Positions 27,585-35,797 of a stretch of 64,000 nt of DNA are shown here, piece by piece. The position numbers and the translations under genes are program-made. The stretch is from Halobellus ruber (GTDB lineage Archaea; Halobacteriota; Halobacteria; Halobacteriales; Haloferacaceae), in contig NZ_JACKXD010000006.1 of assembly GCF_014212355.1 (NCBI RefSeq), forward strand, positions 1 to 64,000, read 5' to 3'. The notes beneath the pieces were generated by a model. That model was given only the letters and a program-made list of their open reading frames with translations, was not told the DNA's origin and made no database searches. Position 1 is the first letter of the stretch. Each line of letters opens with the position of its first letter.

Positions 27585-28574
27585 ATGCTCGTCGACGGCG
27601 AGTGGCGAACCGACGCCTACGAGACCACGAACGAGGACGGCGAGTTCGACAGACAGGAGACCGCCTTCCGCGAGTGGATCAGCAACGACCCCGACGCGGA
27701 GTTCCCCGCGGAGTCCGGCCGGTACCACGTCTACATCTCCCGTGCGTGCCCCTGGGCCCACCGCGTGGCGCTGACCCGGCGGCTGAACGGGCTGACCGAC
27801 GACATCTCGCTGTCGCTCGTCGACGCCGAGCGCTACGAGAACGGGTGGCGGTTCTCCGAAACGAACCCCGACCCCCTCTACGACGAGGAGTACCTCCGCG
27901 AGCTCTACACCCGGGCGGATCCGGCGTTCACCGGGCGCGTGACCGTCCCGGTGTTGTGGGACAAAGAAACGGAGACCATCGTCAACAACGAGTCACGGGA
28001 GATTATGCGGATGCTGAACACGGAGTTCGACGGCGACAACGGCGTCGACCTCTGGCCCGAGGGCTACCGCGATGAGGTCGACGAGATCCTCGATGCGATC
28101 TACGAGCCGATCAACAACGGCGTCTACCGCACCGGCTTCGCGGACAGCCAGGACGCCCACGAACGCGCCGCCGAGGAGCTGTTCGAGGCGCTGGACCACT
28201 GGGAGTCGGTGCTTGCGGATCAGCGGTTCCTCGCGGGCGACGTCTTCACCGAGGCCGATATCGCGATGTTCGCGACGCTGGTCCGGTTCGACCACGTCTA
28301 CCACACCCACTTCAAGTGCAACCGGCGGGCGATCCACGAGTACGACAACCTCTGGAACTACACGAAGGAGATCTACCAGCTTCCGGGCGTCGCCGAGACG
28401 GTGAACATAGACCACATCACCCGCCACTACTACAAGACCCACGGGGACGTCAACCCCAAGCGGCTGGTCCCGATCGGCCCCGACATCGACTTCACGGAGC
28501 CGCACGACCGCGACCGGCTGTCGGCCGACCTCCCGCCCGCGCTCCGCGGCGAGGCCCCCGTCGCCGACGACTGA
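27585..28574 (+). CDS. Glutathione S-transferase family, glutathionyl-hydroquinone reductase type
   Basis: A 329-residue Xi-class GST-like protein. RACPWAHRVAL (about 52-62) holds the catalytic Cys of S-glutathionyl-hydroquinone reductases. TVPVLWDKETETIVNNESREIMRML forms the thioredoxin-fold end, and the all-helical C-terminal domain contains DIAMFATLVRFDHVYHTHFKCN. Haloarchaea use gamma-glutamylcysteine rather than glutathione (gshA is in this window), so that thiol is a likely cosubstrate. A TATA-like TCTCATATATGAC precedes the start by about 25 bp; GTG 27579 is an alternative start. Confidence 0.88.
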   Translation: MLVDGEWRTDAYETTNEDGEFDRQETAFREWISNDPDAEFPAESGRYHVYISRACPWAHRVALTRRLNGLTDDISLSLVDAERYENGWRFSETNPDPLYDEEYLRELYTRADPAFTGRVTVPVLWDKETETIVNNESREIMRMLNTEFDGDNGVDLWPEGYRDEVDEILDAIYEPINNGVYRTGFADSQDAHERAAEELFEALDHWESVLADQRFLAGDVFTEADIAMFATLVRFDHVYHTHFKCNRRAIHEYDNLWNYTKEIYQLPGVAETVNIDHITRHYYKTHGDVNPKRLVPIGPDIDFTEPHDRDRLSADLPPALRGEAPVADD

Positions 28575-28736
28575 GACCGCCACACCGGACGCCTTCCGGC
28601 TGTTTCACTCGTGACCGCCGCCTCAGGCCGTGACGGGATCGATCCGGGCGGCGGCCGTATCGTCAACGCCCCGAGTTGTGCACCCCGACCGCAAACCCCC
28701 AGTACCGTCTTTTCGGGGTCGTGCGTAGACGGACGC

Positions 28737-29255
28737 ATGGTCCCTGCCGACTCCCCCGAGTTACTCTCGTGTGACGACTGTGGCAACGTCGCTGTGGGGA
28801 ACGGACGGATCACGTGCTGTGAGGCGACGATGACGGCGACCGACCCCGTCGACTCGGTCGACGAGCCGGAGCTCGCGGACCTCCTGGGCGACGTGTTCGG
28901 GATGTCCGACACCGAACTCGAAGTGTGTCTCTGTGTGATGGAGGGCGGTGCGATGAGCGTGAACGAGTTGGCCGACCGGATCGACTACGACAGAAGCGTC
29001 GTCGCCCGACACCTCAACCACCTCGCGGCGTTGGGAGTCGTCGAGAAGCGACGACGGCTCATCGAGCACGGTGGTCACGTCTACGTGTACCGGCCTGTCG
29101 CCCCCGAGGTCGTGCGGGAGCGACTCACGACGGCCTTTATGACGTGGGTCCGCGGCGCGACCGAGCAGATCGGTGCGCTCCGTCGGGAGAAACTCGAATC
29201 CATTGCCGACGCCGACGGCGGCGAGTCGGCGTGGAAACTGTTCAGGGAGGAGTGA
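28737..29255 (+). CDS. TrmB/MarR-like winged-helix regulator with cysteine-rich N-terminus
   Basis: A 172-residue protein. The first 30 residues contain SCDDCGN and TCCEATM, a CxxC...CC set that could bind metal or sense redox. Residues about 55-125 form a winged helix (LEVCLCVMEGGAMSVNELADRIDYDRSVVARHLNHL; VVEKRRRLIEHGGHVYVY). The C-terminal helix is amphipathic (MTWVRGATEQIGALRREKLE), likely for dimerisation. Targets unknown. It converges with the DUF6789-like membrane gene. Confidence 0.8.
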   Translation: MVPADSPELLSCDDCGNVAVGNGRITCCEATMTATDPVDSVDEPELADLLGDVFGMSDTELEVCLCVMEGGAMSVNELADRIDYDRSVVARHLNHLAALGVVEKRRRLIEHGGHVYVYRPVAPEVVRERLTTAFMTWVRGATEQIGALRREKLESIADADGGESAWKLFREE

Positions 29256-29269
29256 TCCCTCCGGGCGGT

Positions 29270-29740
29270 TCAGATCCGGTCGCCGACCGCCGCGTGGACG
29301 CCGCCCAACACGGCACCGTAGACTGCGTGCCACAGCAGCGACGGCGGCGCGAAGTTCGGCAGCGGCGGCGAGGCGGGCGATCCGACGGCGTCCAGCCAGA
29401 CCGGCATCACGAGCGCGGCCAGGACGACCCACATCACGACGCCCCAGCCGACGCCCGCGCCGACCTGCGCGCCCGTCGAGTCCAGGTCGAGCGTTCCGAC
29501 GAGCGCGGCGAACGCCACCCCGAGAACGGCCCCGTGGGAGAGGTGGACGAAGAGTCCGGCGCCGACGCTTGGCGGCGGGGCCAACGTATACAGCGAGGGG
29601 ATCGCGACCGCCAGCGTCGGCGCGTTCATCGCCAGTATGAGCCCGCCCATCACGATCGAACCGGCGATACCGCCGACGACGCCCGCTCTCCAGTTCCCTG
29701 CAACGTCCTCGGTCGTCCGTGTGCGTGTCTCTGTCGACAT
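29270..29740 (-). CDS. DUF6789-like four-helix membrane protein
   Basis: A 156-residue protein with about four hydrophobic helices. The first contains WRAGVVGGIAGSIVMGGLILAMN, the third GAQVGAGVGWGVVMWVVLAALVMPVWLD, and the last LLWHAVYGAVLGGVHAAVG. Gly-rich helices and a conserved His in LSHGAVLGV and WHAVYG are typical of this small haloarchaeal membrane family. No function is known. I start at the ATG at 29740; a longer upstream reading lacks hydrophobic or acidic character. Confidence 0.65.
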   Translation of the reverse strand: MSTETRTRTTEDVAGNWRAGVVGGIAGSIVMGGLILAMNAPTLAVAIPSLYTLAPPPSVGAGLFVHLSHGAVLGVAFAALVGTLDLDSTGAQVGAGVGWGVVMWVVLAALVMPVWLDAVGSPASPPLPNFAPPSLLWHAVYGAVLGGVHAAVGDRI

Positions 29741-29912
29741 CGACGTGGTACTCGTTTCCCCGGCCGAATAGTGGCGGTGTGATCGCTCGCGACCGGCCCG
29801 AGACCACCCAACGTATTTGTATCTCGAAGAGAAGCGGTCCACGCGGCCCGACGCCTCCGCGAGCCGTCGCCGACCCGTCGCCTTCTTGTCCGACCATCCC
29901 GTCCCGAACCGT

Positions 29913-30638
29913 ATGACCGACACCGACGACGCCGAGTCCGCGGAGCCGACGGACGGAGGCGACGCCCCGACGGAGACGCGGCGGAACACGCCGGGACGCG
30001 GGGTTCGCCCGACCGCGGACGCGATCGAGCCCGCCGCCCCCGCGGAGTTCGGGCTGGTGCAGGCGTGGTGGGGCGGCGGCAAGGGCAAGACCACGGCGTC
30101 GCTGGGGATGGCGTTCCGCGCTGCCGGCCACGGCTACCGCGTCCACCTGCTGCAGTTCATGAAGGGCGGCGCCGACTCCGTCGAGGACGTCCGCGGGGAG
30201 TACAACGCCATCGCCGCCGTCCCCGGCATCTCCTACGAGAACACCGGCCACTACGGGTGGCACCGAATGGCCGACGGAACCGAGGAGGACGATCACCGGG
30301 CGAAAGCCAAGGGGGCGATGAAGCGCGCGAGGGAACTCCTCGCGGCCGCCGGCAACGCCGACCTGACCGAGCCGCTCCCGCTCGACGCCGACCCCGAGGC
30401 GGGGGTTCACCTGCTCGTCCTCGACGAGGTACTCTACGCCGCCGACCAGGGGCTGATCGACGAGAACGAGGTGCTGGATCTGATCGAGTCGAAACCCGCG
30501 ACCCTGGAGTTGGTCCTGACCGGGAGCCACACCGAGCCGACCTACCTGCTTGAGGCCGCCGACCTCGTGAGCGAGGTCCGGAAGGTGAAACACCCCTTCG
30601 ACGCGGGGACCCGGGCGCGGAAGGGCACCGAGTACTGA
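29913..30638 (+). CDS. cobA: Cob(I)yrinic acid a,c-diamide adenosyltransferase
   Basis: A 241-residue ATP:corrinoid adenosyltransferase of the CobA/CobO/BtuR family, which attaches the adenosyl group to cobalt. The P-loop GGGKGKTTASLG is near residue 53, followed by VHLLQFMKGG and LLVLDEVLYA. An N-terminal extension of about 45 acidic residues is a common haloarchaeal addition. cbiP begins six bases after the stop codon, so adenosylation and side-chain amidation are encoded together. Confidence 0.94.
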   Translation: MTDTDDAESAEPTDGGDAPTETRRNTPGRGVRPTADAIEPAAPAEFGLVQAWWGGGKGKTTASLGMAFRAAGHGYRVHLLQFMKGGADSVEDVRGEYNAIAAVPGISYENTGHYGWHRMADGTEEDDHRAKAKGAMKRARELLAAAGNADLTEPLPLDADPEAGVHLLVLDEVLYAADQGLIDENEVLDLIESKPATLELVLTGSHTEPTYLLEAADLVSEVRKVKHPFDAGTRARKGTEY

Positions 30639-30644
30639 GTTGAC

Positions 30645-32330
30645 GTGACCGACCCGACACCCCCACACGACGCCACCGACGCCGGCGACGCCGCCGGGAC
30701 GATCCTCGTCGCCGGCACCGCCAGCCACGTCGGCAAGAGCACCGTCGCCGCGGGGCTGTGTCGCCGCCTCGCCGACAGGGGGGTCGACGTCGCGCCGTTC
30801 AAAGCACAGAACATGAGCAACGAGGCGCGGGCGGTCGTGCGGCCCGCCGCAGTCCGTGACGGGCTCGCGGTCCCGGCGGCCGACTCGACCGACGCCGACC
30901 GACCCGATCCCCCCGCATTCGGCGAGATCGGCGTCTCACAGTACGTCCAAGCGCGCGCCGCGGGCGTCCGCCCGACCACCGACCACAACCCGGTGCTTTT
31001 GAAACCCCGCGGCGGCGGGGAGTCCCAACTCGTGATCGACGGGGTCGCGGTCGGTCACTACGCCGCGGCCGACTACTACGCCGACTTCTGGGACGACGCC
31101 CGCCGAGCGGCGGAAGCCGCCCACGCCCGTCTCGCGGCCGCAAACGACGTGATCGTCGCGGAGGGCGCGGGGTCGATCGCGGAGATCAACTTCCACGACC
31201 GCGACCTGGCAAACGTCGAGGCCGCCCGGTTTTCGGACGCGTCGATCCTGCTCGTCGCCGACATCGAGCGCGGCGGCGTCTTCGCGTCGATCGTCGGTAC
31301 GCTGGAACTCCTGCCCGACGACGTCCGCGAGCGGGTCGCTGGGGTGGTCATCACCAAGTTCCGCGGCGACCGCTCGCTGCTCGATCCCGGGATCGAGGAG
31401 GTCGAGTCGCGGGTCGGCGTCCCGGTGCTCGGCGTACTCCCGTACGACGACCCGGGCCTCCCCGAGGAGGACAGCGTCTCGCTTCCCGACCCGGGCGAGC
31501 GGGCGGTCCGCGGCGACGACGACGGCGTTTCGGACGACCGGACCGTCTCCGTCGCGGTGCCGCGGCTCCCGCGGGCGTCGAACACCGCCGACCTCGACCC
31601 GCTTTCGGAAGCCTCGGGGGTCCGCGTCGAGTTCCGCCCGCTCGATGCGCCGCTCGCCGACGCCGACGCGGTCGTCCTCACGGGAACGAAGAACACCGCC
31701 GACGACCTGCGGGCGCTCCGCGAGGCCGGACTCGACGACCGCATCCGGGCGTTCGACGGCCCGGTCGTCGGGCTCTGCGGCGGCTACCAGCTGCTCGGAC
31801 GGCGCCTCGTCGACGCCGACATCGAGGGTGTCGGGGCCGACGCGACGCTCGACGGCGTGGGGTTGCTCCCGATCGAGACCGGGTTTTCGCCCCGGAAGCG
31901 CGTCGCGCCTGCGACCTGGCACCTCGACGGCGCGGGCCCGCTCGCCGGCGCCTCGGCGCCCGTCGAGGGCTACGAGATCCACGGGGGCGAGACCCGCTGG
32001 GCTGAGGCAGTCACCGGTGACCGGACCAGCACGTCGGTCGCGCTGCCCTTCGCCGCGCCGGACCGCGAGGGCGTGACCCTCGGCGTCGCGGCCGGAAACG
32101 TGGTGGGCACGTATCTCCACGGGCTCTTCGAGAACGACGCGGCGCGGGCGGCGTTCGTCGACGGCGTCTTTCAGTACGCGGGGGTATCGCGGCCGGATCC
32201 GACTACCGTCGACGGCAAGGAGTCGGACCCCTACGAGCGCGCCGCCGCGCTCGTTTCGGACCTCCCGCTCGACCCGCTCCTCGCGCTCGATCGGGCAGGG
32301 ACGTCGAGCGCGGACCGGAATCAGTACTGA
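30645..32330 (+). CDS. cbiP: Adenosylcobyric acid synthase
   Basis: A 561-residue glutamine-dependent amidotransferase that amidates four side chains of adenosylcobyrinic acid diamide. The N-terminal dethiobiotin synthetase-like domain has [28 protein letters not shown] and [12 protein letters not shown]. The C-terminal GATase has [12 protein letters not shown] with the nucleophilic Cys and YEIHGGET with His. It has a GTG start. The intact Cys contrasts with the altered CbiA farther along the window. A disordered acidic insertion occurs near residue 285. Confidence 0.94.
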   Translation: MTDPTPPHDATDAGDAAGTILVAGTASHVGKSTVAAGLCRRLADRGVDVAPFKAQNMSNEARAVVRPAAVRDGLAVPAADSTDADRPDPPAFGEIGVSQYVQARAAGVRPTTDHNPVLLKPRGGGESQLVIDGVAVGHYAAADYYADFWDDARRAAEAAHARLAAANDVIVAEGAGSIAEINFHDRDLANVEAARFSDASILLVADIERGGVFASIVGTLELLPDDVRERVAGVVITKFRGDRSLLDPGIEEVESRVGVPVLGVLPYDDPGLPEEDSVSLPDPGERAVRGDDDGVSDDRTVSVAVPRLPRASNTADLDPLSEASGVRVEFRPLDAPLADADAVVLTGTKNTADDLRALREAGLDDRIRAFDGPVVGLCGGYQLLGRRLVDADIEGVGADATLDGVGLLPIETGFSPRKRVAPATWHLDGAGPLAGASAPVEGYEIHGGETRWAEAVTGDRTSTSVALPFAAPDREGVTLGVAAGNVVGTYLHGLFENDAARAAFVDGVFQYAGVSRPDPTTVDGKESDPYERAAALVSDLPLDPLLALDRAGTSSADRNQY

Positions 32331-32375
32331 GAGTCGGACTCGAAGACTTTTGCCCCGCCGCCGTCTGCCCCCGGT

Positions 32376-33149
32376 ATGGTCGAGGCGTTCGCCGTCGCAA
32401 GCGGGAAGGGCGGCACCGGCAAGACGACGAGCACGCTGGCGCTCGGGATGGCGCTCGCCGAGGAGTACGACGTGACGGTCATCGACGCCGACACCGGGAT
32501 GGCGAACCTCCTGTTTCACGCCGGGCTCGACGACGCCGACGTGACCCTCCACGACCTCCTGGTTGCCGACCGCGATGCCGACGTCGACGAGGCCGTCTAC
32601 GACCGCTTCGGGATGTCGGTCGTCCCCTGCGGCACCAGCCTCGACGGCTTTGCGGCCGCCGATCCCGAACGGCTCCGCGACGTCGTGGCCGACCTCGCGG
32701 CCGACGCCGACGTGCTCCTCCTTGACTCCCCCGCGGCGCTCGGGTCGAAGAGCGCGGTGCTGCCGATCGTGCTGGCCGACCGGATCGTGGTCGTGCTTCA
32801 GCCGACCGTCCCCTCCCTGTCGGACGGGCTGAAGGTCCAGGAGTACGCTCGGTCGTACGGCACCAGTACGGCAGGAGTGCTGTTCAACCGGGTTCAACCC
32901 GACGAGGACGTCGACGCAGTCGCCGACCGCGCCGCGCGGTACTTCGGCGGCGCCACTCTCGGGACCGTCCCCGAGAGCGACGCGGTCCGCGCGGCCAGAC
33001 GCGCCGGCGAACCCCTGCTGGCGCACGCCCCGACGGACCCGGCCGCCGACGCCTTTCGCGAGGCCGCTGCCGCGCTCGACGTCCGCCCGGGCGACGCCGC
33101 GGGCGTGGCGGATCGGTTCCGAAGCGCCGTCGTCCCCGACCGCCCCTGA
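32376..33149 (+). CDS. MinD/ParA-like P-loop ATPase
   Basis: A 257-residue deviant-Walker ATPase. ASGKGGTGKTTSTLALG near residue 8 carries the signature Lys; DADTGMANL and LLLDSPAALG are the switch and Walker B regions. It is one of the several MinD paralogues typical of haloarchaea, which act in the placement of polar or chemosensory machinery. There is no visible C-terminal amphipathic membrane-targeting helix. The next gene starts one base after the stop codon and is likely a functional partner. Confidence 0.85.
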   Translation: MVEAFAVASGKGGTGKTTSTLALGMALAEEYDVTVIDADTGMANLLFHAGLDDADVTLHDLLVADRDADVDEAVYDRFGMSVVPCGTSLDGFAAADPERLRDVVADLAADADVLLLDSPAALGSKSAVLPIVLADRIVVVLQPTVPSLSDGLKVQEYARSYGTSTAGVLFNRVQPDEDVDAVADRAARYFGGATLGTVPESDAVRAARRAGEPLLAHAPTDPAADAFREAAAALDVRPGDAAGVADRFRSAVVPDRP

Positions 33150-33150
33150 G

Positions 33151-33717
33151 ATGATCGCCGACGGCCGCATTCCCGAGGGACGGCTGTGTCGCTCCCGGAC
33201 CGACGCTGACGTCGGCGAGACGCTCGCGGGGGTGCTCGACCGGGAACTCACCGGCTACGTCGTCTTCGAGCCGCAAGGGTCGATCCTCCGCGGCGGCGAC
33301 GAGCGCGCGGTCCTGACGTTCGAGGACGGCATCCCCGTGTTGGCGTACCACGCGCCGAGCGACGCCGGCGGGACGGACGCCCTGGCGGCGCTGTCGGGCG
33401 GGGTGTTTCACGCCGAGTCCTACGAACTCCCGGCGGAGGCGCTCGCCGCGGCCCACCGGGTCGAGGCGCTCGAAGTTCCGCCGACCGCGCCGGCCGACCG
33501 GTTGGCCGACGACGAGGCCTTAGTCGAGCGGACCCGCGAGGCCGCCCCCGACGACCGGATCCGGGATGAGAGGGACGCGAGCGCGGTTGCGGCGTTCCTC
33601 TCGGACCCCGACCGGATCGAGGCGATCAGGGAGGAGGCCCGCGCGGAAGCCGAAGAACGCGCCGCCGAGTGGGGGTTGACCGAGCAACTCGACGATGACC
33701 GTCCCGACGACGAGTGA
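33151..33717 (+). CDS. Conserved haloarchaeal protein of unknown function (MinD-like partner)
   Basis: A 188-residue acidic protein, not recognised. Residues 25-90 look like a mixed alpha/beta fold with GYVVFEPQGSILRGGDERAVLTFEDGIPVLAYHA, resembling a small sensor- or roadblock-like domain. The C-terminal third is a charged helix rich in Glu, Ala and Arg (IREEARAEAEERAAEW). Its start one base after the MinD-like stop codon implies one transcript and perhaps a regulatory role for that ATPase, which is inference from position only. Confidence 0.6.
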   Translation: MIADGRIPEGRLCRSRTDADVGETLAGVLDRELTGYVVFEPQGSILRGGDERAVLTFEDGIPVLAYHAPSDAGGTDALAALSGGVFHAESYELPAEALAAAHRVEALEVPPTAPADRLADDEALVERTREAAPDDRIRDERDASAVAAFLSDPDRIEAIREEARAEAEERAAEWGLTEQLDDDRPDDE

Positions 33718-33803
33718 TCACACTGTCGGCTCTCCCTACCTGAAGCCGTTCGACACTCCGTGGGCGTCGAAATACGTCACGCGACGATAGGCGACAGTAT
33801 CAG

Positions 33804-33815
33804 GACGTATATACC
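33804..33815 (+). promoter_or_regulatory. TATA-like promoter of the 33837 gene
   Basis: GACGTATATACC is centred about 27 bp before the GTG start at 33837, which supports that start codon and a leaderless transcript. Confidence 0.6.
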
Positions 33816-33836
33816 GGGCGACCTCGTACGGGAACC

Positions 33837-34580
33837 GTGACCGTCCTTTCGCTTCTGCGCGCGCGGAAGCCCCCGGACTTCGCCGACTGGTTCCGCCCCG
33901 GCGGCGACTACCTCCTCCGGATCGCGGAGGGGATGGGCTTTCCCACCGGCGACCTCCCCGGACTCCTCGACGAGGCGGAGGCCGCGATGCGGGCGGGACG
34001 GACCGGCGAGGACGTCGCACCCGCGGTCAACCGCCTGATCGCCGCCGACCTCTACGCCGACGCCACCTTCGGGCTCCCCTTCCTGGAGTGGACGCCGGTG
34101 TGGTACGAACTCGGGCTAGCCGCGCCGACCGCCTACGCCGGGTGGCGGCTCGACCGGATCGCCGACCAGTACGCCGCCACCATCGACCACGTCTCCCGCC
34201 CGCGGTTCAGCCGCCCGGGCGACGTCGTCCGCCGGGGCAAGCCCGCGGTCAGCTTCGTGTCGGGGTTCACCGACCGCTTCGCCTTTGCGGACGCCATCCT
34301 CCACCTGGAGTGGTTCGAGTACGTCGCCGGCGAGTGTGGCATCGGCGTCCAGCCGGGGCTGATCGAGGAGGCGCGGTCCCAGATCGTCGGGTACTACGCC
34401 GGCGACCTCGCGGTCGAGGACCTCGATCCGACCGTCCGGCGGCTCCAGTACCTGCTTTTCACCGACGACGAGTGGGTCCGAACGGTGAACGAGCGGTACG
34501 ATCTGAACAGCTCGCTGCTGTCCGTCTGGGAGCGGGTCTGTCGCCGCGAGCGCGAGCGGTTCGGCGGCGCGTCGGTCTGA
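33837..34580 (+). CDS. Protein of unknown function, mostly helical
   Basis: A 247-residue protein with a GTG start, not recognised. It is predicted to be mostly helical with many aromatic residues (FLEWTPVWYELGL, HLEWFEYVAGECGIG, DDEWVRTVNERYDL) and no membrane segment or nucleotide-binding loop. Its 3' end faces the terpene synthase-like gene with a 17 bp gap, so any link between the two is positional only. Confidence 0.65.
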   Translation: MTVLSLLRARKPPDFADWFRPGGDYLLRIAEGMGFPTGDLPGLLDEAEAAMRAGRTGEDVAPAVNRLIAADLYADATFGLPFLEWTPVWYELGLAAPTAYAGWRLDRIADQYAATIDHVSRPRFSRPGDVVRRGKPAVSFVSGFTDRFAFADAILHLEWFEYVAGECGIGVQPGLIEEARSQIVGYYAGDLAVEDLDPTVRRLQYLLFTDDEWVRTVNERYDLNSSLLSVWERVCRRERERFGGASV

Positions 34581-34597
34581 GTCGGGGCGACGCGGGC

Positions 34598-35623
34598 CTA
34601 CTTCAACCCGCGGCTCGCGAGGTGGTACCGCAACACCTCCTCGGTGCCGTCGACGAACGGGCCGAGATCCGCCGCGTCGATCCGATCGCTGGCCTCGACG
34701 AGCCGACGGTACTCGTCGTTCCACTCGGCGAGTAACTCCGCTTCGAGACCGTGGTCCTCGATCCGCCCGACTGCGGCCGCCACCTCGGAGTCACCGTCTG
34801 CGAACTCCGACAGCTCCCCGTGGTCGACGATCCCCCGCTCGATCGCCGCCACGACGACCCCGGAGCTGCAATCGCCCTCGCCCAGCTCCCGCTCCCACGT
34901 GCTGAGCCAGTTCCCGATCCGGGCCATCCGCTGGGCCGTGTGGACCGCGTCCCGGAACGCCGACAGCTCCCCGTCGAGGCCGACGGTGGCGTGCATCAGG
35001 TCGATGTCGGCGAAGGCACACACCCCCATATTGTGGGTCTCGTACCGTCGGAGGTCCGAGGGGGTCGCCAGTTCGGGCCGCTCGATTGCGAGGGTGCTGT
35101 ACTCGATGGCCGTGAGCACCTGCCCCACGTCGAACCGGTACAGCGGCGCGTAGCGGTCGTACCGCGACCCCCGCCGGATTCGTTCCTCCAGCCGACCCCA
35201 CACGCGAGCCGCGAACGCCGCGTACTCCTCGTCGACGTCCGCGTCGGTCGCGTTCGGGACTGCGGAGCCGGCGCCGATCCCCCCCGACCGGACGAGGCTC
35301 GTGATCGCGTCGAACGTCCCGTAGTCGCCCCGCTTTTCAACCAGGTCGTCCAGCAGCGTAATGAAGAGCACGAGCATCGTCTTGTCGGTCGCGACGGCCG
35401 CGGCGTGGCCGTCGTCGACGAACGGCATCGTGTTCCGCGGCGCGAGCCGGTGGATCCACTTCCAGATAAACCGCGAGCGCGCATCGGGGATCGACTCGTA
35501 CTCCTCGAGTAGCTCCTGTATCTCCGGCGGGAGTTCGTGGTCGCGGACCGACCGGAGGAGGGCGGCGGCCTCCCCACCGTCAATCGACCGACAGATCCGG
35601 GCTGCGGGGTCTCGGAGCGACAC
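34598..35623 (-). CDS. Putative class I terpene synthase-like protein
   Basis: A 341-residue all-helical protein. FITLLDDLVEKRGD (about 90-103) resembles the aspartate-rich DDxxE/D motif of class I terpenoid synthases. About 140 residues later IGNWLSTWERELGEGD fits the NSE/DTE metal-binding triad (N-x3-T-x3-E). The upstream SRFIWKWIHRLAP and an aromatic-rich helix YAPLYRFD are also in character. Length and motif spacing fit the microbial terpene cyclase fold better than prenyl diphosphate synthases, which would carry a second DDxxD. No prenyl synthase gene is adjacent. The function is inferred from motifs; a metal-independent helical protein is the alternative. Confidence 0.5.
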   Translation of the reverse strand: MSLRDPAARICRSIDGGEAAALLRSVRDHELPPEIQELLEEYESIPDARSRFIWKWIHRLAPRNTMPFVDDGHAAAVATDKTMLVLFITLLDDLVEKRGDYGTFDAITSLVRSGGIGAGSAVPNATDADVDEEYAAFAARVWGRLEERIRRGSRYDRYAPLYRFDVGQVLTAIEYSTLAIERPELATPSDLRRYETHNMGVCAFADIDLMHATVGLDGELSAFRDAVHTAQRMARIGNWLSTWERELGEGDCSSGVVVAAIERGIVDHGELSEFADGDSEVAAAVGRIEDHGLEAELLAEWNDEYRRLVEASDRIDAADLGPFVDGTEEVLRYHLASRGLK

Positions 35624-35730
35624 GGGTCCGCGGTCGACTCCCCCGTACCTAAATCATCGGATCTTCGTCCTGGTCCGGAACCGGATCGTGGCAACACTCC
35701 CAGTATCTCGACTGATATCCGGAGCGAGAT

Positions 35731-35740
35731 CTTAAATACC
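35731..35740 (+). promoter_or_regulatory. TATA-like promoter of the pilus operon
   Basis: CTTAAATACC lies about 25 bp before the ATG of an 11-codon ORF (35762) and about 60 bp before the PilB GTG. The usual leaderless spacing therefore points to the short ORF as the first translated frame. Confidence 0.55.
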
Positions 35741-35761
35741 AACACGGGGCGAACCCCCGGT

Positions 35762-35797
35762 ATGAGCGATCGGGTCCACCCGGGGAGGACGGGGTGA
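35762..35797 (+). CDS. 11-residue leader ORF coupled to pilB
   Basis: ATG at 35762 to TGA at 35795 encodes MSDRVHPGRTG. Its stop overlaps the pilB GTG by four bases (GTGA), the same junction found between most later genes of the operon. The TATA box lies at leaderless distance from this ATG. It may be a leader that loads ribosomes for coupled translation of pilB. The alternative is chance, since the peptide itself is not recognisable. Confidence 0.4.
   Translation: MSDRVHPGRTG

Noticed and set aside
30936-33251. 771-codon minus-strand open frame across cbiP and the MinD-like gene
   Set aside because: It covers two genes with complete catalytic motifs on the plus strand and is a composition shadow without domains.
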